Part shown: positions 48,024 to 57,575 of the stretch, piece after piece
How the letters are laid out: the number at the start of each line of letters is the position of its first letter
Numbering within the stretch: position 1 is the first letter of the stretch
The notes under the pieces: model-generated
Told to the model about the DNA's origin: nothing
Database searches by the model: none
Seen by the model: the letters and a program-made list of their open reading frames with translations, nothing else
Assembly: GCA_037157565.1 (NCBI GenBank)
Contig: JAZHRO010000013.1
Location: 112,544,001-112,608,000, forward strand
Source of the DNA: Thalassia testudinum
Taxonomy: Eukaryota; Streptophyta; Magnoliopsida; Alismatales; Hydrocharitaceae
Length of the DNA: 64,000 bases
Direction of reading: 5' to 3'
Position numbers and translations under genes: made by a program

Positions 48024-48049
48024 GACGTCTGATCTTGTGATCAGACGTC
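48024..48049 (+). other. Inverted repeat in E5 LTR
   Basis: GACGTCTGATC, 4-nt loop TTGT, GATCAGACGTC: perfect 11-bp stem. In the 3' LTR (55187-55212) one stem base is changed C to T, which would still pair as G-U in RNA. Confidence 0.7.
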
Positions 48050-48294
48050 CAATTTCATTTCTTTTTGTCCTAACTACTTTTAATCGCATACATTCATAGT
48101 TGAATTGATATTTTGAGTAAATTAGAGTGTTCAATTACATTTTGACTAGTAGTAAATTCCATTTGCTCCCTGTGTTCGACCTCGGATACTCCGATTTTCG
48201 AGTAATAAAAATTCTTTGTATTTGTTTGGACGTTTTGTCGGTTATACTACAACGTGATATGCTTTAAATCCGCACAAAACCATCGACAACATTT

Positions 48295-48311
48295 TGGCGC
48301 CGTTGCCGGGG
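48295..48311 (+). other. E5 primer-binding site (tRNA-Asp)
   Basis: TGGCGCCGTTGCCGGGG, an exact complement of the plant tRNA-Asp 3' end, three bases after the LTR. Confidence 0.92.
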
Positions 48312-49468
48312 AGCAATGCGCACTTTACCACTAGTCTCTACATTCTTTTTATCATATTGAACACTAACTTGCCCTACTTTGCTTTGATGTGATCTTGCAG
48401 GTACTTCATGAGAAAATCTCTCCCGCAAGTCAACCACTCCAGGGCAGGTAATTTCTTTTCTTCCTTAATCATCCCCTAATATTTGAAAGACAAAAGGAAG
48501 AAAATAAATTTAGGAATCAATTGCCTTCTTTATATAGTAATCACCATCTCTAAGGCAAAACATTTCCTGATTTTGCAAAAATTTCTGCAAATATTCTTGA
48601 AGTTGGAGTGATTTTTTTTTCCATCCCACAAATTCTTGTGCCTAATTGAAATAACGCTTAATCGCGGCAGACCACACACTTGTTTATAAGTCCAAAGAGA
48701 ACTTTTGAAAAAGAAAAAGAGGATTGGAAATAGAACCAAATTAGGGTTTCCACATTAGGGTCTTGAAGCGCTAGTCACACATGCCTGTATAAAAGGAAAT
48801 AAACCCCCCCGCAGCAGTGTGCTACCCAAGCCCTTGATTGAAGAAAGCTAAATAAGACAAACCCTAAAATTGAGCTCTAAAATCACTTGAATCTTAAAAT
48901 TTTGACCTAATAACCTGGGAGTCAAATCAGGGTGATCTCTAGGCTCCGAGCTTAGAATCATTCTGCCATCTATAGGACAGGTCAGGTGAAGTTGACCCCT
49001 TGGGTCAACCAACCTCTAAATTAGGTCACAATACCAAAAACATCTAAAGTTCAAGTGAGAACCCTAAAAGCACCTTTGAAAAAAAAAAGTGATAGACTTA
49101 AGAGGTCAAGGTCCCCATTCTGGTCTACCTGGAATCTCAGTGACAAGAGAGGTCGAGTGGGGGAAACCCTGTAACCCGTAGGGACGCTCTACCATGTAGG
49201 GGTCTTTGCGGGACTCTCCCTCTCTGGCTGCCCAAGTAATTCTCAGGTGGATGATTTTCTGATCCAGGGGTCCATCTGCCCCGAACCTCCATAGTCATCC
49301 AAACATCTTTGGGTGTCTTGATTGGGTCAAAAACATCTCCAGTCCCTCATCTTTTCTCTTTAGCACACACACATTTTCAGTGGGACTCGTTATTCAGATC
49401 TGATCGCTTCATAACACATCTTGATTCCAACTTGATTCTACATCTTGACTCCACCACCTGATCCAAAC
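48312..49468 (+). other. E5 leader with possible intron
   Basis: Non-coding. TTGCAGGTAC near 48396-48405, a donor-like GCAGGTAATT near 48445-48455, and an acceptor-like CACATTTTCAG near 49380. Homologous to the E8 leader (60196-60865). Splicing is inferred. Confidence 0.6.
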
Positions 49469-51100
49469 ATGCAGCCAAACCACCTAGGACTACCAGTTAA
49501 GAAACCTGAATATCAGAGATCCATGAGAGATAAAATGATTGAGGATGCCATGAAATTCTATGAAAATGAAGAAACCTCAGCAACAGTAGGAAACGTTCAG
49601 GTTGATGTCCCAACAACCACAACCTTTGTCATAACTTGTGCCCAAGTACTATTAGCAGAAGCCAACAAAGGATCAACCCGTGACTTGCTCATTACTGCAT
49701 ACATTGAGATAGAAAAATTGCATAATAGTTAATACCTTCAATGTATGACAAATCCTCGACTTTGGAAGCAACACCAAGATAGTCTTGAAAAATGGGAAGA
49801 GATAATGAGATTAGTAAAACAAGTTATTGATCAGAAATACCCGTATATACCACAAACAGAGGATGAACTATCTTGGGACAACATCGAGGATAAATCTGAT
49901 CTCGGGTTTGAGGCACAAAATGGTTGTGGATTCCCAACCCAGATAAAGTACAATGTGCCTGATATTGAAGAAGGTTGGGAAGTTTCAAATGCAGGAAAAT
50001 ACAATGTTGAGCCCATTTTAGAATCCCAAAACTCCTGCAAGTATGAGAGTAGAACTGAACCTCTCGAGGGTATAAATTCCGTCCCTTATTCTGATAAGGT
50101 GACCCTCGAAGGTTATTCAGACCTAGATTCTAGTAATTCCACCCACATCCTAAGCCTAGAACCTAGATCTGAAACCTATATTGAAGATTTCAAGGCCTCA
50201 TATGAAGAGGATCAACCTTTTAATGAAGAATATGATTTTGGGCCTCGATTTGATGAATATCCCTCGTCAACCTCCGCAGAGGAACGAATCGATTTTGCGG
50301 GAGTCATGCCAATCTACGACACAGAAATCGAGGAGTTGGACGAGCAGGGTTTTAATTGGGTCTGCCCTACTAGCTTAGAATCTGAGCCTCTACCAGATAA
50401 GGATACCCTTTTAAGCTCAGAATTAACATTTAGGCTAGATCCCAGTCAGGCTGCTGAATATACAACATATGATTTATTCTATGGTGGAACTCATGATCTG
50501 GAATCTCATTCAAACTTTGATTTTCGCAAACTCTCCGACGATCTCGAATCTGACCATAACATCGGAGAAAATCTGCCTCCTGATTATAACATGTCAATCT
50601 TCTTTGAAGCTACCTGCTCCACATATACAGAACCAATCAAAACCCGTTCCCCACCCCGACCCGCAACCGGACTCAATTTCTATTCCGATTCACCTCTCAC
50701 TGAGCCGTTTGCAGATGATTCAACTCCATATCTAAACCAGGTATCGGGTACTGATCAGACCACAAATCAGGAGCCTCCATCCTTTGATCACCTCTGTAGG
50801 GATTCCACACCTTACATGGATAATTTTTTGGAACCCTATTTTGACCAGGCTGATTCGACTCAGTCTGAACCCGAGTTTTCACTTCCATATCCATCAGAAC
50901 GTCACTGCATATGGTGGATTCCGCATCTGCTGATCTACATCTATCAACCCACCAGACTTATTGGGTTCGGGCTGCATCATCAGCCCACTGATCTCAACAT
51001 GCACCTGGTTGGACCAACCAGGCTCTTAATCAAGGTGCTTGTTTTCCAAAACTCCATTGATTTGACCACTCCCTCTCCACCCCATTTTCTGCTCGGCTGA
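49469..51100 (+). CDS. E5 long acidic protein, unknown function (one internal stop)
   Basis: The ATG at 49469 opens a single frame of 544 codons, interrupted only by TAA at 49730-49732; from the ATG at 49745 there are 451 uninterrupted codons. The first part (about 87 residues) is mixed and looks helical (MRDKMIEDAMKFYENEE). The main part is strongly acidic, rich in Asp, Glu, Ser, Thr, Pro and Tyr. The last 70 residues lose acidity and contain CIWWIPHLLIYI and GFGLHHQ. No Gag core, zinc knuckle, protease or nucleic-acid enzyme motif is seen. The TGA stop is inside the GGCTGAAGGCATTAAA motif shared with other elements. E4 has a comparable ORF (571 codons, acidic, GMGLHHN near the end). The long open frame in a non-autonomous element suggests the protein was under selection until recently. 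I do not recognise the family. Confidence 0.72.
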
Positions 51101-51137
51101 AGGCATTAAATTTAGCGCTTAACGGGAGGCAACCCGT
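51094..51137 (+). promoter_or_regulatory. E5 ORF-end motif and GGGAGGCAACCC hairpin
   Basis: GGCTGAAGGCATTAAATTTAG overlaps the ORF stop and is followed by ACGGG-AGGCAA-CCCGT (51122-51137), a 5-bp stem with a 6-nt loop. Counterparts are in E1 (2795-2850), E2 (about 28005-28060), E4 (about 21800-21830, motif only) and E7 (about 40895-40925, motif only). Confidence 0.65.
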
Positions 51138-52718
51138 CATCCCAAACACAGAGACCCATCTGATTATCCATCTGGACTCCACGTCTATTGCACCTTGAGA
51201 CCAGCCTTAGACAGAGGATCCCACCTCTGGTACACGTATCAGAGCTTGAAATCATCCGCATCAGTCATTTACGACCCATTCACCCACCCGATGTATCCTG
51301 TTCTAAGCCCCTGACCTCAACACTAATTCCCACCCTCTGTTTACAATGAGGACATTGCAAAACTTAGGCATGGGGGGGTGATAAAGTGCATACATACAGA
51401 ACCAAGAAAAAAATCAGGAGTCTCACACACAAAAAAATTTGCATATGTCAAAAATGCAAAAAAAATTGAAAAAAATTAAGAAAAAGAACAAAAAAATGGG
51501 GGGAGGGAGGAAATTTTGTGAGCCACTTAAGCATAAGGAGGAGAAAAAGAAGAAAAATGACAAAAAGGAGCACAAAATGAAAATGAAAAGAAATAGTCAT
51601 TAGTAAAAGATTAAGGGGTTAACTGAAGTTCTAGACCGAATCAAGAAAAAGAAAAGAAAAGTGCTACGGAGATATAACAAGAGATTAGCGGGAATGCTGG
51701 TCTTAGGCTTTTTGGGCTAGTACCTTTAGCTTAAAAATTCACGTATCCGTTAAAATCTGGATAATCCTCATGAGGTTGAGGAAAATGCGAAGCTTGAGTA
51801 TTAGGTCTAAGGCTTAGGAAGTATTCGACCTCGTTAACTGACCTCCAGTTTGCGGGATTCAGTAACCTAAGCACCCAAATTCACACACAGTCTGGTTCAG
51901 TGCGCATAAACATCCAAATCACACGAAAAGCGTTTAATGTTCTGAAAAAGTCACCTAGATTAGGAGCGGTCAATCAACACAAATTGATTTGGACGAGTTC
52001 CCAGCGCAGAGAGGCGGGAAATTCCCCTCGAAGATGCGTAACAACATATCGTCTCCTCGGTGCTTGTCTCTTAGGATATTTAAATATCCTACCGGGGGCA
52101 TGTAAGCACTCTGCTGGTTCAGATACCATGGGCGGCATTATCACGAAATGTCGATCGCAAGGGTCTGGATTCGGCCACGGAACGCCATGGGCGGGATTAT
52201 CTCGAAATCTCGAAAGCCAGGGTTCTGGGGGTTGCCATGGGCGGGATTATCTCGAAATCTCGAAAGCTAGGGACCTTTGAGGATTGATGATGGGGACGAG
52301 GAATCCGATACAGACCGTGTTGAGAAGCTAATCTGAAGCTAGAAATAAAAAGAAAAGAGAGAGAAAAGCTCTCCAAATAAATAAATCTTCTCTCTCTCTC
52401 TTACAAAAAATGCACTGCAAACTGAACTTAGGCTAAAAATGTCTCAAGCACGGGTGCTTTAACCGCGGAGTCCAACAAACCCTAGGTTAGTTTCTGTGGG
52501 CTGTAGAAACCTTTGCATAAGACTGAGGCTAAACCGGAACAGGTCCGGATTTTGGTTGGTACTTGAGTACCTCTAGGCCTATTGTCAGCATTCCTACCTA
52601 AATCACAAAATAAAAAGAGAAGCACTTTTCATAGTTGTTGACAGACACTCAGGGTCTAGAATGGAAGTAAAACTTTGAAATTTTGCTAAGGGACTAGCAA
52701 AAGCTAGGCATGGGGGTA
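51138..52718 (+). other. E5 3' untranslated region and polypurine tract
   Basis: Non-coding and A-rich (51400-51660). A tandem repeat is at 52125-52282. The end carries GCTAAGGGACTAGC (52685-52698) and the polypurine tract GCATGGGGGTA (52708-52718). No protein signature. Confidence 0.75.
52125..52282 (+). repeat. Tandem repeat, three copies of 49-59 bp
   Basis: Units start at 52125, 52184 and 52234, each with GCCATGGGCGGGATTAT followed by CTCGAAATCTCGAAAG. Copies 2 and 3 are nearly identical; copy 1 is diverged and longer. Confidence 0.8.
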
Positions 52719-55454
52719 TGATGAGAGCCTCATCATGAGCCATAACTAGCTCATTTTGACCCAATAAAGAAGATAAAAGCTCCTACATAACCTGGAAGAA
52801 GGCCTAACTGAAGGAACAAGTGCCTTGAGAAGAAAACATGAAATAAAGGTTAAAACTGCAATTTTGCCATTTCAATATATAAATGGGATTTCTCAGAGGC
52901 AAAACATAGGTCAAATGGTCTAAATGAGATAAAAAGAGGGCTGAGTCAATCAGAAATGGGTTCATGTGCAATCTAAGAACTAAATGACACTTGGTAACCC
53001 TAAAACAGACCTGCTTAAATTAAACAAGGCTCCGGTCAGAACAAAAAGCAAGTAAACCCTCTAAAAATCATGGAAAAACATCCTCTAGGGTTTAGAACAC
53101 TTAATTTGGCCTTTGGAACCTAGTCTGACCTAGATCAGGGTCCTAGCTCCTCAATTAACTTAATTTGGGTTTTTTCGCAAAATGTCCAGTCAAACGAGGT
53201 AAAACCTAAAATCCAACTTCACCATTGGATTCCTTAGGTCCAAATTAGGTTTATACCAAAATTTGGACCTAAGGAGAGGTCATCTTGACCTACTTTGCAA
53301 TTTAGTACACCCAAATCACAAATTGGTCCCTATCTTTTGAATACCTTTGCAGAGAGCCCCCTAGGTTTCTTGCCTCCTTTGCAAACCGGTCCTGCCGCCA
53401 TTGCTAGGGCAGAACCGAGCTCCGGCAAGGTTCGGAGAGGGATTGCTCTCTAATCCCTCAGAGATTCCCTCCCAGAAATGGAAGGAGGATTCTCTGAGGA
53501 ATTCCCTTCCTTATAAATCCAATTACAATCGCTGGTGTGAACCCAATCTCTCGTGCGAACGCGCGAGAGATTTGGGTATCCACCTTCCTTCCAACTCCGG
53601 TGAGCCGTCAGACCTAATTGCGCGCTCTCCACGCACTGACAGGAGCGGCTAGCACCTATAAAAGACACCCCAGACCCTGCTGCAGAAGGCGAGCTTGATT
53701 TGGCCGAGTGTCCACCCCCAATTGGTCTCCTCCTGCCCGGCCGAAAGTCCCAGCAAGCTCCGGCGAGCCCCCCTCTCCTCCCTCTTCCCTCTGCCACAAA
53801 ACCAGCGGCAGAGTTAGCTTCCTGACTTCCCTCCGCGTCGCGCAGTACCCGCGCACGCCGCCTCAGCCTCGTCGTCGCCGCCGTTCTCCCCCACTGGGCG
53901 TCATCTTCCCCGGCGACAGCAGGTACTGCTGTCCGCCTTCCGTCCCCTTTCATCCTTACAATTAGGTTAGAACTCCTCTCCATCCTCTCCTCTCTCTTTT
54001 CCCCCTGTTATCTCATCTGATTACCCCTCGGCCGACGCTGACCACCCTCATCTTCCCCATCACCGACCGACCTCCGGCGAGCCGCTTCCACCATTCCATG
54101 CCCCCACACGGCTCGCCAACCACCTCGAGAGCTCCGCCTCACCACCAGGAACTCGCTCCACCCTACAACTGCCACTCCAGACCTCCATAATCACCCCCCG
54201 AACAACCCACCATCTCCGGCCACAGGTTGACCTAGGCATGCATGCCTAGGCTGACCTGCGGCCTGCAGCATCGTCCACCGCCTTCGCCGTGCCACGGCGA
54301 AGGTCTCTAGCTGATCTGATTGGATCGTGAGGCTCGTTTTGTGTATGACAGTGTTTGAGCCGCTACCGCCATGGACGACCTCCGGTGAAGCTCCAACGAA
54401 GCTCCAGGCATCAGGCTTCCCAGGCTGCAGATGCAGGAGACTCACGCGAGTGTCGCGAGGTGAGTGAGCCCAGCACGGAGTGCCAGAAGAGCCATCCGCT
54501 TGGGCAATTGCATACGAGAGTCTGCGGGCACGCGTGAAATCAGGGCGGAACGTTTAGTCCCACATCGTGGGATTGCAGCACCCAGGTATGCTATAAATTG
54601 TATTTGTGCATTAAGCTGGTTGCCTCTGTAAGCACAGGGGTGAGGTCCCTCACTGACCCCACACCCGCCTCGTCCGCGGCTTGACCACGCGGATCTGGCG
54701 GATCCGACCCGATCTATACCTATGCACTCCACGCGCATCGTCACCTGCAGGTGCGCCTGGTCCCGGATACGATCCGACCCGATTATGGTTGTGGCTCTGG
54801 GAGAGCATCCCTGAGTGAATTGCTTGAGAGAGAGAGAGACGTGTGGGTAGAGGGAGAAGGGTTAGGTTTTGCTCCTGTGCAGGTAGGCTGAACGCAGGAG
54901 AAGAAGGACTTGGCCGCTACAGAAGAAGAAGAAGGAAAGGCAAGCCAAAGAAGAAAAGAAAGGAGCAAGACAGAGAAGAAGAAGAAAGAAAGAAGCCTTC
55001 GCAGGAGAAGAAGGAAAGCAGAAGAAGAATGAGCAAGACACAGAGAAGAAGAGAGGCAAAGAAAGATTCGAAGATCAAAAGAAGAAGAAGAAGGCTTCGC
55101 AAGACAAGAAAGAAAGCAGAGAAAGAAGCAAATGAAGAAGAAAATGAGAGACTGTAGAAGAAGAAGAAAAGGAGAAATACTTTTAAGATGTCTGATCTTG
55201 TGATCAGACGTCCAATTTCATTTCTTTTTGTCCTAACTACTTTTAATCGCATACATTCATAGTTGAATTGATATTTTGAGTAAATTAGAGTGTTCAATTG
55301 CATTTTGACTAGTAGTAAATTCCATTTGCTCCCTGTGTTCGACCTCAGATACTCCGATTTTCGAGTAATAAAAATTCTTTGTATTTGTTTGGACGTTTTG
55401 TCGGTTATACTACAATGTGATACGCTTTAAATCCGCACAAAACCGTCGACAACA
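52719..55454 (+). repeat. E5 3' LTR
   Basis: 2736 bp, same length as the 5' LTR with scattered substitutions. TATA box at 53657-53664. Confidence 0.92.
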
Positions 55455-57357
55455 GTAGGTGATTTTAGATCAGGATACTAAGTAGGATTAGAATAAGAAG
55501 AAGTAGGATCAGTGTAGAATTTAGGTTTGTGCAAGGTTTGTGATATAAGATGTGCTTGACCTTGCATAGGAGGTCTAAGTTGTGCTTGAGATGGGAGTGA
55601 ATGTGATTGGAGAGAATTTATCAATTGTGCTAGCTATGCTCTTATCTCAGCTAATTCCCTGTCTTACCTTTGCTGCATTACAATATTTTGTTTCTGCATG
55701 CCAGCAAGTGCTTTCATTATTGATCCCAACTGCTCATCTCATGTAGGCCCAGATTGAGATACTGGGTGGGCCTTGGTTGGGCCTGCTGGTAGGCATGTAG
55801 TAGATATCCATGTTGTTGTTGAGGAGAAGGTAGTGCTTGGGTCAAGTTTTGAAGTGGTGGTGTAGAAGGTTGTTGGAAATTTTATGTTTGTAAATTTCCT
55901 GACCATAATAAATTTGGATGATTATGCCATCCAGGGTAGTAGGTTTATGAATATGAATTGTTTGGAATGGCGTTGAGCTCCTCCAAAGCTCTAGGAAGTG
56001 CAAGGAAATCAATGTATCAAGGAACAAAGGTTCCTCCAACCGGTTGTGAAGGATAGTGCAAGGGATAATCAGAATGTGTCACAGAAAGATTATTCATAGT
56101 TTCCCTCCCTATAGGAAACTAAGAAGTATTATGTGTAGGTGACTGAGAAAAAGAAGATGAAGGTTTAGATAGGAATTTCCATACTTCATGTACTTTCTTC
56201 TCTATTAAGCCCACTTTATCTAGCTGACTGGCTACTATTTCCATGTCACGTGTGCTGGATTAGACTTCATGTACCCCAAAATGTGAATAGGATTGCAAGG
56301 ACTTCCTATTAAAAACACTCATCAAAAATTTATTAATAGAATTTTCTACCATGCCTTCGAAGAGCTCAAAAGCTAAGTCCTCGTCCTGACACAAGAAGTT
56401 ACCTCCACAAGCAGCATCTACAAAATTTCGTATGCCATCATGGAGCCCATGGTAGAAGATCTGGACCTGTTGCCAACATAGGACACCATGGTGAGGACAT
56501 TTCTTAAAAAGCTCGTGGAATCTCCATCAAACCTTGTGCATTAGTTCTCCTATGTTTAGTGAAAACGTGGTGATAACACACCTCAAGGCATTTGTGCGGC
56601 CTATAGGAAAATACTTCTTTAGGAACTCACGTTACAAAGAAGGAAATTTCTCTATAGGTGTAGTCCGTGAAAGTGTTCTATACCAAAAGGTGGTTTTGTT
56701 CTTTAGAGAAAAGGAGAACATTTTCATCAAAAACTTGTGCTGATCATGGCCCTACGAACCCAAGGTTTGAGCAAAATTTTTTAGCTCCTCTAATTGTTGA
56801 AAAGGGTCCTCAGAAGCAAGACCATGGAAGTGAGGGATAAGTACAATGATATTCGATTCTATTCAGCAGCAAAACACCCAGCAGGAAATTAAATCGTAGG
56901 CAGAGGAGGTACAACCGCGGGATTATAGTAATCCCTAACTGAGGTCACAAGCCTGGGGATGGGGGTTTGCTAAAAGATTAATAGCTTGTGTAAGCAGTTG
57001 CACTTGTTGTGTAAGGGTATTCATTTGCAATTGTGTAGTGTACAACTGTTGTAGGTTAGGTGGTGCGCCTCTCTCTGATTGAGGTTGATTAAGAAAGCTA
57101 GGATATGGAGGAGGTGGAAAGTAATGTGAAGGTGGAGGTGGTGGTGGAGGATGATGTACAAAGTGATGATGAAGTTCTACAAAATCCTCGGATCGTGTAG
57201 AATGATGGTCATCCTCAAGATGACTGGGTTGGTGGATAGGTGTTTGAGGCTCAGGAGGTATAGGGTTGGATGTGGAAGGCATAGAAGATGTAGTAGCTTG
57301 GGCATCAGCACCCGAGGGAGGTACAAGTGAAGGGTTTTGGGATCTCTTACCGTCCAT
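55455..57357 (-). pseudogene. E6 gag
   Basis: Minus strand. The ATG at 57357 starts a Pro/His-rich N-terminus and a Gln/Leu-rich stretch (TTQLQMNTLTQQVQLLTQ) up to a stop at 56935. The Gag core follows in broken frames between about 56850 and 56300: FHGLASEDPFQQLEEL, FSFSLKNKTTFWY and the CPHH-like block. Many stops. E5 interrupts its end at 55455; the rest is at 44515-45555. The intact EDPFQ here confirms how the E7 gag read before S3 inserted. Confidence 0.8.
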
Positions 57358-57575
57358 GAGTTTGATTTTTGAAAATAATTTGCGAAATAGTCACAAACTC
57401 ACAACGGCAATCTCAATCTCAAACAAAAATCAGAAATCTCAATCTCAATCTTACAATCAATCACAAGACCAATCAATCAGTACAATGAGATAAAACACGG
57501 ATCTTTTCCTAAGGGTCTACTACAAAAAGTAGATTGCGTAAAAATAAATAGTATATCAATGCAATCGTACGCATC
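57358..57575 (-). other. E6 leader remnant
   Basis: Short non-coding stretch with CAATCTCAAT-type repeats; cut at 57575 by E8. No PBS or LTR of E6 visible. Confidence 0.5.

Larger units (their letters stand above)
45556..48291 (+). repeat. E5 5' LTR
   Basis: TGATGAGAGCCTC ... CGACAACA. TATA box at 46494-46501. A purine-rich (GAA-type) tract occupies about 47733-48020, followed by an 11-bp inverted repeat (48024-48049). Arg/Lys/Glu or Leu/Phe-rich ORFs in the purine tract are by-products of the repeat. Confidence 0.92.
45556..55454 (+). mobile_element. E5: complete non-autonomous LTR element with acidic ORF
   Basis: 9899 bp: two LTRs of 2736 bp each (45556-48291 and 52719-55454), a canonical tRNA-Asp PBS, leader, one long acidic ORF (49469-51100), a long 3' region and a polypurine tract. 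The flanks ATAGG (45551-45555) and GTAGG (55455-55459) differ at one base. The LTRs have equal length and look nearly identical, so this is among the youngest insertions here. It has no gag, protease, RT or integrase. In structure it resembles large retrotransposon derivatives (LARDs) but has a conserved-looking ORF. Confidence 0.9.
7132..57575 (-). mobile_element. E6: decayed Athila-type host element (discontinuous)
   Basis: Minus-strand Ty3/gypsy element whose pieces become collinear once later insertions are removed: leader 57358-57575, gag 55455-57357, gag end and protease 44515-45555, protease-RT linker 43876-44160, RT 7132-7833. The joints are supported by reading-frame homology on both sides (for example the linker ends at 43876 and the RT resumes at 7833 with the RQPQ motif) and by near-matching 5-bp duplications around E7 (GTCAA/ATCAA) and E5 (ATAGG/GTAGG). 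Neither LTR of E6 is visible. It is the oldest layer, with many stops and a lost protease active site. Confidence 0.75.

Noticed and set aside
47680..48134. Lys/Glu/Arg-rich ORF and opposite Leu/Phe/Ser-rich ORF in the E5 LTRs (also 54843-55303)
   Set aside because: Direct products of a GAA-type purine tract in the LTR; no protein constraint visible.
49469..51100. E5 acidic ORF as a host gene
   Set aside because: It sits between a PBS and PPT of an element with paired LTRs and a target duplication, has no intron, and a similar ORF is in E4. An element protein is the simpler reading.
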